64,000 nt of DNA, from assembly GCF_947490415.1 (NCBI RefSeq), contig NZ_CANLGX010000001.1, positions 1 through 64,000 of the forward strand. Reading direction: 5' to 3'. The notes beneath the pieces are model-generated. The model saw only the letters and a program-made list of their open reading frames with translations, was not told the origin of the DNA and searched no databases. This DNA comes from an uncultured Eudoraea sp. (GTDB lineage: Bacteria; Bacteroidota; Bacteroidia; Flavobacteriales; Flavobacteriaceae). A program made the position numbers and the translations under genes. Numbering within the stretch: the first letter of the stretch is position 1; every line of letters begins with the position of its first letter. Shown here one piece after another: positions 38,927-49,257 of this stretch.

Positions 38927-41542
38927 TTATTTTAGATACTCCTTTGCTTTTTCCAATGCCAGAGGAATCCCTTCTGAATTTTTACCTCCGGCTGTAGCAA
39001 AGAATGGCTGCCCTCCTCCTCCTCCATCTATATATTTTCCTAATTCTCGTACAATCTGTCCTGCATTCAGGTTTCTTGATTGAACCAGTTCTTTGGATAT
39101 ATAGCATGATAAGGTCACTTTACCGCCCTGCTCCGTTGCTAGTAAAAGGAAAAGGTTTTTCCGGTCTTTCCCCATTTCAAAAGAAAGGTCCTTCATGCCT
39201 GCAGCATTTAAATCTATTTTATGTGCCAGGAATTGCACCCCATGTATTTCCTCAATTTTTTGGATTAAGGTTGTTTTAAGATTTTTAGCTTTTAGTTTTA
39301 GAAGTTCCTGTACTTCCTTCTTGAGTTTTGTATTTTCATCTTGCAAAGATATCAGAGCCTTTAAAGGATCTTTGGTCCCTTTTAATTGATCCTGTATTTC
39401 TTGCAAGACTTTATCATTCTTTTCATAAGATTTTCTTACCGCATCACCGGTAATGGCTTCTATTCTTCTTATACCGGCCGCAATAGCCCCTTCGGAAACT
39501 ATTTTAAAATGCCATATGGAGCTGGTGTTTTTCACATGGGTCCCCCCACAAAGTTCAATGGAATTACCAAAGCGTACACTCCGTACCGTATCACCATACT
39601 TTTCGCCAAAAAGGGCCATAGCACCTTCCTCCAGGGCTTCTTTTACCGGGACTTTTCGTTTTTCTTCCAAGGGGATCTGCGCAGATATCCTCGCATTTAC
39701 AAAATCTTCAACCTCAGCAAGTTCTTCCTCTGTCATTTTAGCGAAATGAGAGAAATCAAATCGTAAATAATTGGCATGTACAGCAGATCCTTTTTGCTCA
39801 ACATGGTCTCCTAATATTTGTCTCAAACCCTGGTGAAGCAAATGGGTGGCAGAATGATTCTTAGATATTCTTTCCCGATATAGACTATCTACTACCGCCT
39901 TCATAGTTTCAGCAGGATGTCTGGGTAGATTTTTTGAAAAATGCAGAATTTCATTATTCTCCTTTTTGGTGTCAAGGATATAAACCACATCGCCATTAGG
40001 GGCTTCCAAATAACCTTTATCCCCGGCTTGGCCCCCTCCCTCCGGATAAAATGGGGTTTGGTTAAATACCATTTGATAAAGAGCACCTTCTTTTTTAGAT
40101 ATTACTTTTCTATACTTGACTAATTTCACTGGGGCTTCAATAAAATCATAACCAACAAACTCTTGTTCTGAATCATCCATGAGAATAGTCCAGTCTTCTT
40201 TAGATATTTCTGAGGCTGATTTTGAACGATTTTTTTGTTCTTTCATAGCCATCTCAAAACCTGCCTTATCTAATTCAAATCCTTTTTCACTAAGAATCAA
40301 TTCTGTCAGGTCTATAGGAAACCCAAAAGTGTCGTAAAGTTCAAAAGCTTTTCTGCCATCAATTACCTTTCCCTTAGTACTCTCCAGAACATTATCTAAT
40401 AAAAACAGACCTTGTTCTAAGGTCTTAAGAAAAGAAGCCTCTTCTTCGCGCATTACATTTTCGATACCATTTCGGGAGTCTATTAACTCTGTATATGTAT
40501 CTCCGAGGATAGATCCTAAAGACCCAATCAAACGGAACATAAAAGGTTCTTTTGTATTCAAAAAGGTAAATCCATAGCGAACAGCTCGCCTCAAAATTCT
40601 ACGAATCACATAACCGGCCCCGGTATTACTTGGTAATTGTCCGTCCGCTATCGAGAAGGCTACTGCCCTAACATGATCGGCAATAACACGAATGGCAATA
40701 TCTGTTTCTTCGTTCTTCCCGTAAGTAGTATTTGTAATCGTTTCAATTTCCCTGATTAGGGGTGCAAAAATATCGGTATCATAATTAGATTGTACGTTTT
40801 GCAAAACCATACAAAGACGTTCAAAACCCATTCCCGTGTCTACATGCTTTTTAGGAAGTGGTTCCAGTGTGCCATTTGCCTTTCGATTGTATTGAATAAA
40901 AACCAGGTTCCAAATCTCCACTACCTGCGGATGATCCTTGTTTACCAGTGTAGCCCCGTCAATCTTTTCCTTTTCTTCTTTAGAACGTATATCAACATGT
41001 ATTTCTGAAGAAGGACCGCATGGCCCCTGCTCTCCCATTTCCCAAAAATTATCCTTTTTGTCTCCCTTAATAATTCTGTCTTCAGGCACAATGCTTTTCC
41101 ACAAATTGTACGCTTCCATGTCCATTTCCAGTTTGTCAGAATCAGAACTACCCTCAAATACAGATACATAAAGGCTATTCTTGTCAATTTTACACACCTT
41201 GGTAAGGAATTCCCATGCCCAGCTTATGGCCTCTTCTTTGAAATAATCTCCAAAGCTCCAATTGCCAAGCATTTCAAACATGGTGTGATGGTAAGTGTCT
41301 TTCCCCACTTCTTCAAGATCATTGTGTTTACCGCTCACACGAAGGCACTTTTGTGTATCTGCAATTCTTGGATTTTTTATAGGTGAATTGCCTAAAAAAA
41401 ACTCCTTAAATTGATTCATTCCGGCATTGGTAAACATCAAGGTAGGATCATCCTTGATGACCATAGGTGCAGAAGGGACAATTTTGTGGTTTTTTTCCTT
41501 AAAAAAACTTAAAAAATTTGCTCTTATTTCCTTGGAAGTCAT
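38927..41542 (-). CDS. alaS: Alanyl-tRNA synthetase
   Basis: Charges tRNA-Ala; class II. The catalytic domain starts at the N-terminus ([29 protein letters not shown]). The editing domain shows [13 protein letters not shown] and [10 protein letters not shown] zinc-site motifs. The C-Ala domain ends with [15 protein letters not shown]. At 871 residues it is full length and no defect is seen. It diverges from the M23 peptidase gene, with about 100 bases for both promoters. Confidence 0.97.
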   Translation of the reverse strand: MTSKEIRANFLSFFKEKNHKIVPSAPMVIKDDPTLMFTNAGMNQFKEFFLGNSPIKNPRIADTQKCLRVSGKHNDLEEVGKDTYHHTMFEMLGNWSFGDYFKEEAISWAWEFLTKVCKIDKNSLYVSVFEGSSDSDKLEMDMEAYNLWKSIVPEDRIIKGDKKDNFWEMGEQGPCGPSSEIHVDIRSKEEKEKIDGATLVNKDHPQVVEIWNLVFIQYNRKANGTLEPLPKKHVDTGMGFERLCMVLQNVQSNYDTDIFAPLIREIETITNTTYGKNEETDIAIRVIADHVRAVAFSIADGQLPSNTGAGYVIRRILRRAVRYGFTFLNTKEPFMFRLIGSLGSILGDTYTELIDSRNGIENVMREEEASFLKTLEQGLFLLDNVLESTKGKVIDGRKAFELYDTFGFPIDLTELILSEKGFELDKAGFEMAMKEQKNRSKSASEISKEDWTILMDDSEQEFVGYDFIEAPVKLVKYRKVISKKEGALYQMVFNQTPFYPEGGGQAGDKGYLEAPNGDVVYILDTKKENNEILHFSKNLPRHPAETMKAVVDSLYRERISKNHSATHLLHQGLRQILGDHVEQKGSAVHANYLRFDFSHFAKMTEEELAEVEDFVNARISAQIPLEEKRKVPVKEALEEGAMALFGEKYGDTVRSVRFGNSIELCGGTHVKNTSSIWHFKIVSEGAIAAGIRRIEAITGDAVRKSYEKNDKVLQEIQDQLKGTKDPLKALISLQDENTKLKKEVQELLKLKAKNLKTTLIQKIEEIHGVQFLAHKIDLNAAGMKDLSFEMGKDRKNLFLLLATEQGGKVTLSCYISKELVQSRNLNAGQIVRELGKYIDGGGGGQPFFATAGGKNSEGIPLALEKAKEYLK

Positions 41543-41592
41543 CTAATTTGACAAGGTTTTATTAAATTTAATGGTTTGTACAAAACAATTTT

Positions 41593-41600
41593 TATATTTG
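41593..41600 (+). promoter_or_regulatory. Candidate -7 box of the M23 peptidase operon
   Basis: TATATTTG, the same octamer as in the rRNA-leader, lysS and tRNA-fMet promoters, 46 bases before the start codon. A TTG at the usual 20-base distance is not present. Confidence 0.45.
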
Positions 41601-41646
41601 TTTGTTTTGATAAGACGAAAGAACAAAAATAGGATAAAATCCATTC

Positions 41647-42624
41647 ATGTCTAAGGTAAAATATTATTACGATCCGGACACCCTTTCATATCGAAAGATA
41701 GAGCCAAAGAAATCTCGGCGTTACAGGAATATTTTCCTCTTTTCGCTGGGTTCTGTTATCTCCGGTTTGCTTGGTTTAATTCTTTTGCTAAATACAAATC
41801 TCTTAAATACTCCCAGAGAACTTTCATTACAAAGAGAAGCCAAGAACTATGAATTGCAATTTGAGCTTCTAAATAAAAAAATGGAGCAAATAGAGTATGT
41901 TCTCGGAAATATTGAAGACAGGGATAATAATATTTACCGGCTTTATTTTGAGGCCAATCCTATTCCGGAAGAACAGCGCAAGGCAGGTTTTGGAGGGGTT
42001 AACAGATATAAATCTTTGGAAGGATTTAATAATTCTGAGATGATAATTTCCACTACCAAACGGCTGGATATCATACAAAAACAGATGGTAATTCAATCTA
42101 AATCTCTGGATGAAATAACCAAGCTGGCGGAGAAAAAAGAAAAACTTTTAGCGGCCATCCCGGCCATACAACCCGTGAATAACGAAGAACTTACACGTAT
42201 GGCTTCCGGATTTGGATGGCGTTCAGACCCTTTTACCAAGGCAAGAAAAATGCATCGGGGCATGGATTTTACGGCTCCCAAGGGCACACCTATTTATGCT
42301 TCCGGAGATGGTGTTGTGAAACGCGCAGATAATAATGCATCCGGTTACGGCAAGCATATCCGGATAGATCATGGATATGGGTATATGACCCTATACGGCC
42401 ATCTAAGTAAATACAATGTGAAGAGGAACCAAAAAGTGAAGCGGGGAGACCTTATAGGCTTTGTGGGAAGCACGGGCAGATCTGAAGCACCTCACGTGCA
42501 CTATGAGGTATGGAAAGAAGGAGAGCGTATAAATCCAATAAATTTTTATTACGGAAGTTTATCTGCCGAAGAATATGAAAACATGCTTAAATACGCAACT
42601 CAGGAAAATCAATCACTGGATTAA
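41647..42624 (+). CDS. M23-family (LytM-type) peptidoglycan endopeptidase
   Basis: The 325-residue product has one membrane segment (about 28-48), a coiled coil (about 60-165) and a C-terminal M23 domain (about 185-300). The zinc ligands are in HRGMDF (His, Asp) and HVHYEVW, with YGHLSKY before them. It cuts peptide cross-links or activates such cuts during division. Its stop overlaps the MerR-type gene start by one base (TAATG). Confidence 0.9.
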   Translation: MSKVKYYYDPDTLSYRKIEPKKSRRYRNIFLFSLGSVISGLLGLILLLNTNLLNTPRELSLQREAKNYELQFELLNKKMEQIEYVLGNIEDRDNNIYRLYFEANPIPEEQRKAGFGGVNRYKSLEGFNNSEMIISTTKRLDIIQKQMVIQSKSLDEITKLAEKKEKLLAAIPAIQPVNNEELTRMASGFGWRSDPFTKARKMHRGMDFTAPKGTPIYASGDGVVKRADNNASGYGKHIRIDHGYGYMTLYGHLSKYNVKRNQKVKRGDLIGFVGSTGRSEAPHVHYEVWKEGERINPINFYYGSLSAEEYENMLKYATQENQSLD

Positions 42625-42953
42625 TGTATATAGAATTGCCAGAAAAACGTTATTATGGAATTGGCGAAGTTGCCAGGGCATTTGATGTAAATACTTCCCT
42701 TATTCGATTCTGGGAGAAGGAATTTGATGTCATACAACCCAAAAAAAATGCAAAAGGCAACCGGAAGTTCACTCCAAAAGATATTCAAAATCTCCAACTA
42801 ATATACCATTTGGTTAAGGAACGTGGATTTACGCTTGAAGGTGCTAAAACTCACTTACGCGAAGAAAGACAAAAGACATTATCAAATTTTGAAATTATAC
42901 AAAAGCTCGAGCGAATTAGGTCAGAGCTGATCAAAATAAAAAGTCAACTTTAA
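42624..42953 (+). CDS. MerR-family transcriptional regulator, short
   Basis: The 109-residue product has the MerR winged helix-turn-helix (about 8-78: YYGIGEVARAFDVNTSLIRFWEKEF, then KFTPKDIQNLQLIYHLV). A short helix follows, without a ligand-binding domain. The overlap with the M23 gene is conserved in layout with many Flavobacteriaceae, so a link to wall or division control is plausible. Confidence 0.88.
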   Translation: MYIELPEKRYYGIGEVARAFDVNTSLIRFWEKEFDVIQPKKNAKGNRKFTPKDIQNLQLIYHLVKERGFTLEGAKTHLREERQKTLSNFEIIQKLERIRSELIKIKSQL

Positions 42954-42981
42954 AACAATACTATAACTTAATAACACAATT

Positions 42982-43581
42982 ATGAAAAAATGGTTAATTC
43001 CCGTAATTATCCTTGTGGTCTTAGCATTTGGTATTTATCAATGGGCCGTTGGATTTAACAATACCTCAGTAGAATATGAAGCCAATGCCAAAACGGCATG
43101 GTCTAATGTTGAAAGTTCTTATCAAAGAAGAAATGATCTGATTGGGAATTTGGTGAAAACGGTACAGGGTGCCGCAGATTTTGAAAGAGGAACTCTGACC
43201 GATGTCATTGAGGCTCGTGCAAAGGCCACTTCAACCACTATAGACGTGGATAATCTCACGCCAGAGAAAATGGCTGCGTTTCAGGAAGCACAAACGGGAT
43301 TGTCTTCAGCTTTATCACGTTTATTGGTTACAGTAGAGAGATATCCGGATTTAAAGGCAAATCAAAATTTCCTTGAATTGCAGTCTCAACTCGAAGGGAC
43401 AGAAAACCGAATTAATGTGGCAAGGGATAGATTTAATGAACAAGTTAATATCTATGACATCTATACTTCAAAATTTCCCAATAAAATTTTAGCCGGTTGG
43501 TTTGGATTTGATGAAATGGCCAGGTACCAGGCGAATCCTGGTTCTGAAAATGCCCCCGATGTGGATTTTGAATTCAAGTAA
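42982..43581 (+). CDS. LemA-family protein
   Basis: The 199-residue product has an N-terminal membrane helix (about 4-24) and the LemA helical domain. Typical blocks are SSYQRRNDLIGNLVKTVQGAADFERGTL, LSSALSRLLVTVERYPDLKANQNFLELQSQLEGTENRI and RDRFNEQVNIYD, written here in parts. LemA proteins are usually paired with TPM-domain proteins, as here with two of them directly downstream. Confidence 0.92.
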   Translation: MKKWLIPVIILVVLAFGIYQWAVGFNNTSVEYEANAKTAWSNVESSYQRRNDLIGNLVKTVQGAADFERGTLTDVIEARAKATSTTIDVDNLTPEKMAAFQEAQTGLSSALSRLLVTVERYPDLKANQNFLELQSQLEGTENRINVARDRFNEQVNIYDIYTSKFPNKILAGWFGFDEMARYQANPGSENAPDVDFEFK

Positions 43582-43591
43582 TTCAGCGCTT

Positions 43592-44029
43592 ATGTCCAAA
43601 GTAGAAGATTTCTTAACCACTGATGAAGAACAGGAGATTGTAGACGCAATTCTTGAATCGGAAAAAAATACTTCCGGTGAAATCAGGGTGCACATAGAAA
43701 TTTCGACCTCTCTGGATCATTATATTCGAGCCCAGGACGTCTTTCATTTGCTGAAAATGGATAATACCAAGGAAAGTAATGGGGTGTTAATTTATGTCGC
43801 TGTGGGTGACAAGAAATTTGTAATCTGCGGAGATAAAGGGATTGACAAAGTGGTTCCTGAAAACTTTTGGAATTCCACTAAAGACGTTATGCAGAAGAGT
43901 TTCAAAGAAGGAAAATTTAAAGAAGGTATTATTAATGGAATCCTCATGGCAGGAGAAGAATTGAAGGCTCACTTTCCTTGGAAACCTAATGATTCAAATG
44001 AATTGAGCAATGAAGTATCTAAAGCTTAG
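43592..44029 (+). CDS. TPM-domain protein, soluble (no signal peptide)
   Basis: A longer frame opens at 43502 inside lemA, but the ATG at 43592, 10 bases after the lemA stop, fits better (145 residues, starting MSKVEDFLTTDEEQEIV). The TPM core shows SGEIRVHIEIS, NGVLIYVAVGDKKFVICGDKGID and a C-terminal helix. It lacks a signal peptide and Gly tail, unlike its neighbour. Function unknown; it overlaps the next start by 20 bases. Confidence 0.85.
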   Translation: MSKVEDFLTTDEEQEIVDAILESEKNTSGEIRVHIEISTSLDHYIRAQDVFHLLKMDNTKESNGVLIYVAVGDKKFVICGDKGIDKVVPENFWNSTKDVMQKSFKEGKFKEGIINGILMAGEELKAHFPWKPNDSNELSNEVSKA

Positions 44030-44807
44030 TCTTATTCTATTCTTTTTGTCCGGGAGCACTGTTTTTGCACAATTTACAATTCCTGAAAAACCAAAACTCC
44101 AAACCAGTGTATATGATTATTATGGATTGTTATCCAATTCGGATAAGAATGCTTTGGAACAAAAATTAATCCGTTATTCCGACAGCACTTCTACGCAAAT
44201 CGTTATTGCCATAATAAAATCAACGGAAGGTGAAAATATCAACTACCTGGGTGCACAATGGGGAGAAGCATGGGGAATAGGACAGGCAGTTGAGGATAAC
44301 GGCATTCTGATCCTCCTGGCGAGAGAAGACCGAAGGGTAGCTATTAACACGGGTTATGGTATAGAAGCGACACTTACAGATGCATTGTCAAAAAGAATCA
44401 TTGAAAACATAATTATTCCTGAATTTAAAGAAGGGGATTACTATGCCGGATTAGATAAAGGATCCGATGCTATCTTTAGTGTATTAACCGGTGAATTTAA
44501 AGAAGAACGCCCTCCCGAAGGGGATGGAAACTTTCCTTTTGGAGCCTTTCTGCCCATTATTATTTTTATAGTAATCATCATTATTCTTAGCAGCCGTAAC
44601 CGAAGAGGTGGCGGAGGCAAAGGTAGAGGCCGAAAAAAAGGCTTGGATCTTTGGGATATCATCATCCTCAGCAATATGGGCAGGGGCGGATATAACTCGG
44701 GTTCTTCCGGAGGCGGATTTGGAAGCGGAGGTTTTGGAGGTGGTGGCTTTAGTGGAGGCTTCGGTGGTGGAGGCTTTGGTGGAGGTGGTTCTTCCGGAGG
44801 CTGGTAA
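44010..44807 (+). CDS. TPM-domain membrane protein with Gly-rich tail (YgcG-like)
   Basis: The 265-residue product has a signal peptide (about 1-20, ending VFAQ). The TPM domain (about 35-160) reads VYDYYGLLSNSDKNALEQKL and GYGIEATLTDALSKRII. One membrane helix lies at about 172-190. The Gly/Ser/Phe-rich tail runs to the end (FGSGGFGGGGFSGGFGG and more). It forms a LemA-TPM-TPM unit. Confidence 0.9.
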   Translation: MKYLKLSLILFFLSGSTVFAQFTIPEKPKLQTSVYDYYGLLSNSDKNALEQKLIRYSDSTSTQIVIAIIKSTEGENINYLGAQWGEAWGIGQAVEDNGILILLAREDRRVAINTGYGIEATLTDALSKRIIENIIIPEFKEGDYYAGLDKGSDAIFSVLTGEFKEERPPEGDGNFPFGAFLPIIIFIVIIIILSSRNRRGGGGKGRGRKKGLDLWDIIILSNMGRGGYNSGSSGGGFGSGGFGGGGFSGGFGGGGFGGGGSSGGW

Positions 44808-44838
44808 TCAAATAACTAGTACAAGGTCTCACCTTTCT

Positions 44839-46140
44839 CTATTTTTTCCGCATAAAGACTGTTATTGGCACTCCTGTATAATCAAAATTCTCACGTAGTT
44901 TATTCTCCAAAAACCTCTTGTAAGGCTCCCGCACATATTGCGGTAGGTTACAGAAAAAAGCAAATTGCGGATATGGAGTGGGCAGTTGGGTGATGTATTT
45001 AATCTTTACATATTTCCCCTTGTATGCCGGTGGTGGTGTATGCTCTATTATGGGCAGCAGCACATCATTAAGTTTTCTGGTGGGAATTCGTTTAGAGCGG
45101 TTTTTATAGACTTCTACAGCCGTTTCTATGGCCTTAAAAATACGCTGTTTGGTATGAACCGACATAAAAAGGATAGGAACATCTGTAAAGGGTTCAATGG
45201 CCTGTTTAATTTTTTGAGTATAAAGTTTAACTGCATGAGTATCCTTCTCTACTAAATCCCATTTGTTAACCAGGATCACTATTCCTTTGTTGTTGCGCTG
45301 TGCTAACCAGAAAATATTCTCTACCTGTCCGTCAAATCCACGGGTAGCATCTAACAAAAGCAAACAAACATCACAGTGTTCAATGGCCCTCACAGAACGC
45401 ATGACGGAATAAAACTCCAGGTCCTCTTTTACCTTCGCTTTCCGGCGAATACCTGCGGTATCTACCAAATTAAACTCAAAACCAAAGCGGTTGTACTTGG
45501 TATCTATACTATCACGTGTGGTACCTGCAATATCTGTAACAATATATCTTTCTTCACCAATTAATGCATTGATAAAAGAAGATTTCCCCGCATTGGGTCT
45601 CCCAACTACTGCAAACCTGGGTAGTTCATCTTCAACTTCTTCACTTTCCGGCAATACCTCAACCAGGTCATCCAGTAATTCTCCGGTACCGCTGCCGTTT
45701 ATACTGGAAAGCGTGTAATAATCTCCTAATCCAAGTGCATAAAACTCAACTGCATCCTCTGCCCTTTTCGCATTATCTACTTTATTAACAGCCAAAAAAA
45801 CAGGTTTTTTGGCACGGCGCAATAAATTAGCTACATCCTCATCCATACCGGTAATACCGGTTTCCACATCTACCATAAAAATTATAGCATCTGATTCTTC
45901 AATGGCCAGTTCTACCTGTTTGTCTATTTCCTGCTCAAAGATATCATCACTCCCCAGTACATAGCCTCCGGTATCTATTAATGAGAATTCCTTACCGTTC
46001 CAGTCGCTCTTACCATAATGCCTGTCACGAGTTACCCCACTCACGGCATCTACAATGGCTTCACGTCTTTGTATTAAACGATTAAAGAATGTAGATTTTC
46101 CAACATTCGGCCTTCCTACTATGGCTACAATAGCGCCCAT
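44839..46140 (-). CDS. der: Ribosome assembly GTPase Der (EngA)
   Basis: Two tandem GTPase domains: the first P-loop [11 protein letters not shown] at about 9-19, with NKVD; the second [14 protein letters not shown] near 180, with NKWD. A C-terminal KH-like domain follows (about 350-433). At 433 residues it is typical. It acts in late 50S maturation. It converges with the TPM gene and no clear terminator is seen between them. Confidence 0.97.
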   Translation of the reverse strand: MGAIVAIVGRPNVGKSTFFNRLIQRREAIVDAVSGVTRDRHYGKSDWNGKEFSLIDTGGYVLGSDDIFEQEIDKQVELAIEESDAIIFMVDVETGITGMDEDVANLLRRAKKPVFLAVNKVDNAKRAEDAVEFYALGLGDYYTLSSINGSGTGELLDDLVEVLPESEEVEDELPRFAVVGRPNAGKSSFINALIGEERYIVTDIAGTTRDSIDTKYNRFGFEFNLVDTAGIRRKAKVKEDLEFYSVMRSVRAIEHCDVCLLLLDATRGFDGQVENIFWLAQRNNKGIVILVNKWDLVEKDTHAVKLYTQKIKQAIEPFTDVPILFMSVHTKQRIFKAIETAVEVYKNRSKRIPTRKLNDVLLPIIEHTPPPAYKGKYVKIKYITQLPTPYPQFAFFCNLPQYVREPYKRFLENKLRENFDYTGVPITVFMRKK

Positions 46141-46239
46141 ACTTGCGAATTAGGCCGCAAAGTTAGTGTTAAAGAAACTAGATAAAAAATAAAAGATAGG
46201 GCATCGGACCATGACCTGGTATATTTAGATAACTCTGAG

Positions 46240-46785
46240 ATGGATGTTTCAAAAGAAATAGGTATCTTTTATGAGCAAACAAAACCAGGCATGAAAGCAT
46301 TACCCAATGACATTGTTCTAAGGCCAAGGTTCCAGCTGGAGCTTCCACAGCCCAAGGAAAGTGTGCTGGAGTCTTTTGAAAATAAAAAGAAGGAACCTTT
46401 CCTGATAAATCGAATAGATGATCATGTCTTTATAAAATTCCAACAAAAAGATGTTCATTTTTGGTCACCCCAACTACATTTGGAAATTAACGAAATAGAC
46501 ACTGAAAAATCTAAGGTATATGGCCTGTTCGGCCCCAACCCCACATTATGGACATTTTTTATGTTTTTACATTTTGGGGTGGGAACCTTTTTTATAATCT
46601 TCGGAATTTGGGCCTATTCAAGTGCTTCCTTAGACAAATCATATGGACTGCAACTGGGGGCAATGATTTTTATGGTTTTACTATGGTTCGTTCTATACGC
46701 TTTTGGCAGAGCGGGAAGAAGAAAAGGTAAACCTCAAATGAACCAATTGTTCCATTTTATGAGAGAGGTTTTACATTTAAGCTGA
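46240..46785 (+). CDS. Uncharacterised two-helix membrane protein
   Basis: The 181-residue product has a soluble N-terminal part (about 1-105) with LPNDIVLRPRFQLELPQ and FLINRIDDHVFIKF. Two membrane helices follow (about 106-126 and 138-156) and a basic end. It lies between der and era, both leftward, and ends one base before the era stop codon. Not a family I can name beyond 'GTPase-neighbour membrane protein'. Confidence 0.6.
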   Translation: MDVSKEIGIFYEQTKPGMKALPNDIVLRPRFQLELPQPKESVLESFENKKKEPFLINRIDDHVFIKFQQKDVHFWSPQLHLEINEIDTEKSKVYGLFGPNPTLWTFFMFLHFGVGTFFIIFGIWAYSSASLDKSYGLQLGAMIFMVLLWFVLYAFGRAGRRKGKPQMNQLFHFMREVLHLS

Positions 46786-46786
46786 C

Positions 46787-47671
46787 TTATTTCTGATCAT
46801 ACCCAAACCTGCGAAGTTGATTGGGGTTGCTTCGCCAGTTTTTGTTGACTTTTACATAGAGTTCAATATACACCTGCTTGTCAAAGAATTTTTCCAGGTC
46901 TTTTCTGGCGGCTACTCCTACCCTTTTCAATGCAGAACCCTTGTGTCCGATAATTATGCCCTTTTGAGAATCGCGCTCAACCATAATAACCGATCTGATC
47001 CGGATTATCTTTTCATCCTCCAAAAATTCTTCCGTTTCAATTTCAACGGAATATGGAATCTCCTTTTTATAATGTTCAAGAATTTTTTCGCGGATGATTT
47101 CGTTCACAAAAAAACGCTCCGGTTTATCTGTTAACTGGTCCTTTGGAAAATAAGGAGGTGCTTCCGGCAATAATTCTAAAATACGTTCAAATACTTCCTT
47201 AATATTGAAATTTTTCAGGGCTGAAATAGGATGAATTTCCGCTGTAGGGAGTTGTTCCTGCCAATATTGTGTTTGCTCCTCCAGCGTTTGTTGATCTGAA
47301 ACATCAATTTTATTAAGTAATAGCAATACGGGTATCTTGCTTTCTTTAAGTCTTTCAAGAAAAGAGGCGTCCTTTAATGCTTTCTCACCAATCTCCACCA
47401 TGTAAATAAGAATATCCGCGTCTTCAAAGGCAGATTTCACAAATTTCATCATGGAATCCTGCAATTCGTAGGCAGGTTTAATAATGCCTGGTGTATCTGA
47501 AAGAATTAGCTGGAAATCCTCGCCGTTTACAATACCCAGGATTCGATGTCTGGTGGTCTGCGCCTTTGCGGTGATTATTGAAAGTTTCTCTCCAATAAAA
47601 GCATTCATAAGGGTTGATTTTCCCACATTGGGATTTCCTATGATATTCACATAACCTGCTTTGTGAGCCAT
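46787..47671 (-). CDS. era: GTPase Era
   Basis: One GTPase domain (GNPNVGKSTLMNAF at about 12-25, DTPG, NKID) and a C-terminal KH domain (IIGHKGSALKRVGVAARKDLE). It binds the 3' end of 16S rRNA during 30S assembly. At 294 residues it is normal. Its start overlaps the stop of the AGCS gene by one base, so it is translated from the same transcript. Confidence 0.97.
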   Translation of the reverse strand: MAHKAGYVNIIGNPNVGKSTLMNAFIGEKLSIITAKAQTTRHRILGIVNGEDFQLILSDTPGIIKPAYELQDSMMKFVKSAFEDADILIYMVEIGEKALKDASFLERLKESKIPVLLLLNKIDVSDQQTLEEQTQYWQEQLPTAEIHPISALKNFNIKEVFERILELLPEAPPYFPKDQLTDKPERFFVNEIIREKILEHYKKEIPYSVEIETEEFLEDEKIIRIRSVIMVERDSQKGIIIGHKGSALKRVGVAARKDLEKFFDKQVYIELYVKVNKNWRSNPNQLRRFGYDQK

Positions 47672-49029
47672 TATACTTTAATTTTTGAAAAATAGGTTTT
47701 CATCGCAATATTTACTCTTGGCGACAAATATAATACTGCAATCATATTGGGAATTACCATAAGTGCAAAAGACAGGTCAATTAAATTTACCACAAGATCT
47801 ACAGAAGCCACCGCTGCAAAAGTAATACTCCCTACATAAATATAATTATAAAGCTTTCCTACTTTAACATTGGTTAAAAATGAAAGGCATTTGGTGCCGT
47901 AGTAAGAATAAGTGAACAGGGTTGAAAGTGCAAACGCAGAAACTATGATCATTAAAAGCACATCGCCATAACCAAAGAGTGACTTCTTAAACGCGATTAG
48001 GGTCATGACAATTCCATTACTCTCAGCATCTAAATAGGCTCCACTCAGAATAATAACCACTGCGGTTAAGGTACACACTACAATGGTATCTATAAACGGG
48101 CCCAACATGGCAACCAAGCCTTCCTGTATCGGTTCTGTTGTCTTGGACTGCCCATGGTACATCGGCGCATTCCCAACGCCCGATTCGTTGGAAAAAACGG
48201 CTCGTCTTATCCCTATAATAATCAGACCCCATAAACCTCCCTGCACTGCCGTTTTAAAATTGAATGCTTCTACAAGAATTAGCTCTAAAGAGGGCCAAAT
48301 CTGCCCGGCATTCATAGCCATGATAATGATAACAGCCAATAAATATAAAAGGACCATAAAGGGAACAATTGCTGTAGCGACCTTAGCAATTTTTTTAAGG
48401 CCCCCGAAAATAACAAACGAGGTAATAATACTCAACACCACACCAATCCCCAATTTCCAATTAAAATCGCCAAATACGGCAATAGTTTCGTTAGGGTTAA
48501 TCACGCCCATTAATGTTTGGGTAAACTGATTTGTAGTAAAGGCGGGGAGCACTCCAAAAAGACCAGCAATACAAAAGAAAACAGCTAATGGTCTGGCCTT
48601 TTTTCCCATTCCCATGGTAATATAATACATAGGCCCCCCTTGTAAGTTTCCCTCACTATCCTTATCACGGAACATAATGGCAAGGCTGCAGGAATAGAAC
48701 TTTATGCATATTCCTACCAGGGCCGTCATCCAAATCCAAAAAACAACCCCGGGCCCACCGAGGTAAATGGCAATGGCTACACCAGAAATATTTCCCAGGC
48801 CAACGGTAGCTGCAACAGCAGAAGACAATGCCTGGAGATGACTAACCTCACCAGGATCATCGGGATGATCATATTTGCCGGAGGTTATTAAAATGGCATG
48901 TTTAAAATAACGATAAGGAAGTAATTTGGAGTAAGCAACCAGATAAAGGCCTCCTCCTACTATTAACAAAAGCATTACCCATTCAGTATAAGGAAGAACA
49001 GCCGCTAAAAAGTCATTAAATATCTTCAT
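47671..49029 (-). CDS. Alanine/glycine:cation symporter (AGCS family)
   Basis: The frame opens with TTG at 49035, but the ATG two codons later (49029) is preferred; GGAG lies about 13 bases before it. 452 residues, about 10-11 membrane helices. The AGCS signatures are present: GLGNISGVAIAIYLGGPGVVFW and GRRAVFSNESGVGNAP-like IRRAVFSNESGVGNAPMYHG. It takes up alanine or glycine with sodium. It is the first gene of the transporter-era pair. Confidence 0.9.
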   Translation of the reverse strand: MKIFNDFLAAVLPYTEWVMLLLIVGGGLYLVAYSKLLPYRYFKHAILITSGKYDHPDDPGEVSHLQALSSAVAATVGLGNISGVAIAIYLGGPGVVFWIWMTALVGICIKFYSCSLAIMFRDKDSEGNLQGGPMYYITMGMGKKARPLAVFFCIAGLFGVLPAFTTNQFTQTLMGVINPNETIAVFGDFNWKLGIGVVLSIITSFVIFGGLKKIAKVATAIVPFMVLLYLLAVIIIMAMNAGQIWPSLELILVEAFNFKTAVQGGLWGLIIIGIRRAVFSNESGVGNAPMYHGQSKTTEPIQEGLVAMLGPFIDTIVVCTLTAVVIILSGAYLDAESNGIVMTLIAFKKSLFGYGDVLLMIIVSAFALSTLFTYSYYGTKCLSFLTNVKVGKLYNYIYVGSITFAAVASVDLVVNLIDLSFALMVIPNMIAVLYLSPRVNIAMKTYFSKIKV

Positions 49030-49108
49030 AAACAAACTAAAGCTCCGAAGTTATGGAATTTAACCTTTTTGGGGGCTTGGTTAGGATAAATAATTACAGC
49101 ACTAAGTT

Positions 49109-49139
49109 TTGATATAACTAAAAAAGCATCGTATATTTG
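49109..49139 (+). promoter_or_regulatory. tRNA-fMet promoter
   Basis: TTG (49109-49111), 20 bases, then TATATTTG (49132-49139), ten bases before the mature tRNA 5' end. Spacing and octamer match the lysS promoter. Confidence 0.75.
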
Positions 49140-49149
49140 CCGTCCACAT

Positions 49150-49222
<73 letters not shown>

Positions 49223-49229
49223 CAAAGAA

Positions 49230-49257
49230 AACCAGATATGAAAGTATCTGGTTTTTT
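49230..49257 (+). terminator. Terminator of tRNA-fMet
   Basis: AACCAGATA and TATCTGGTT pair perfectly around a six-base loop and run into TTTTTT. Confidence 0.9.

Noticed and set aside
39004-39766. Several plus-strand frames of 60-126 codons opposite alaS
   Set aside because: They lie antisense to a full-length, well-conserved gene and show no protein-like features.
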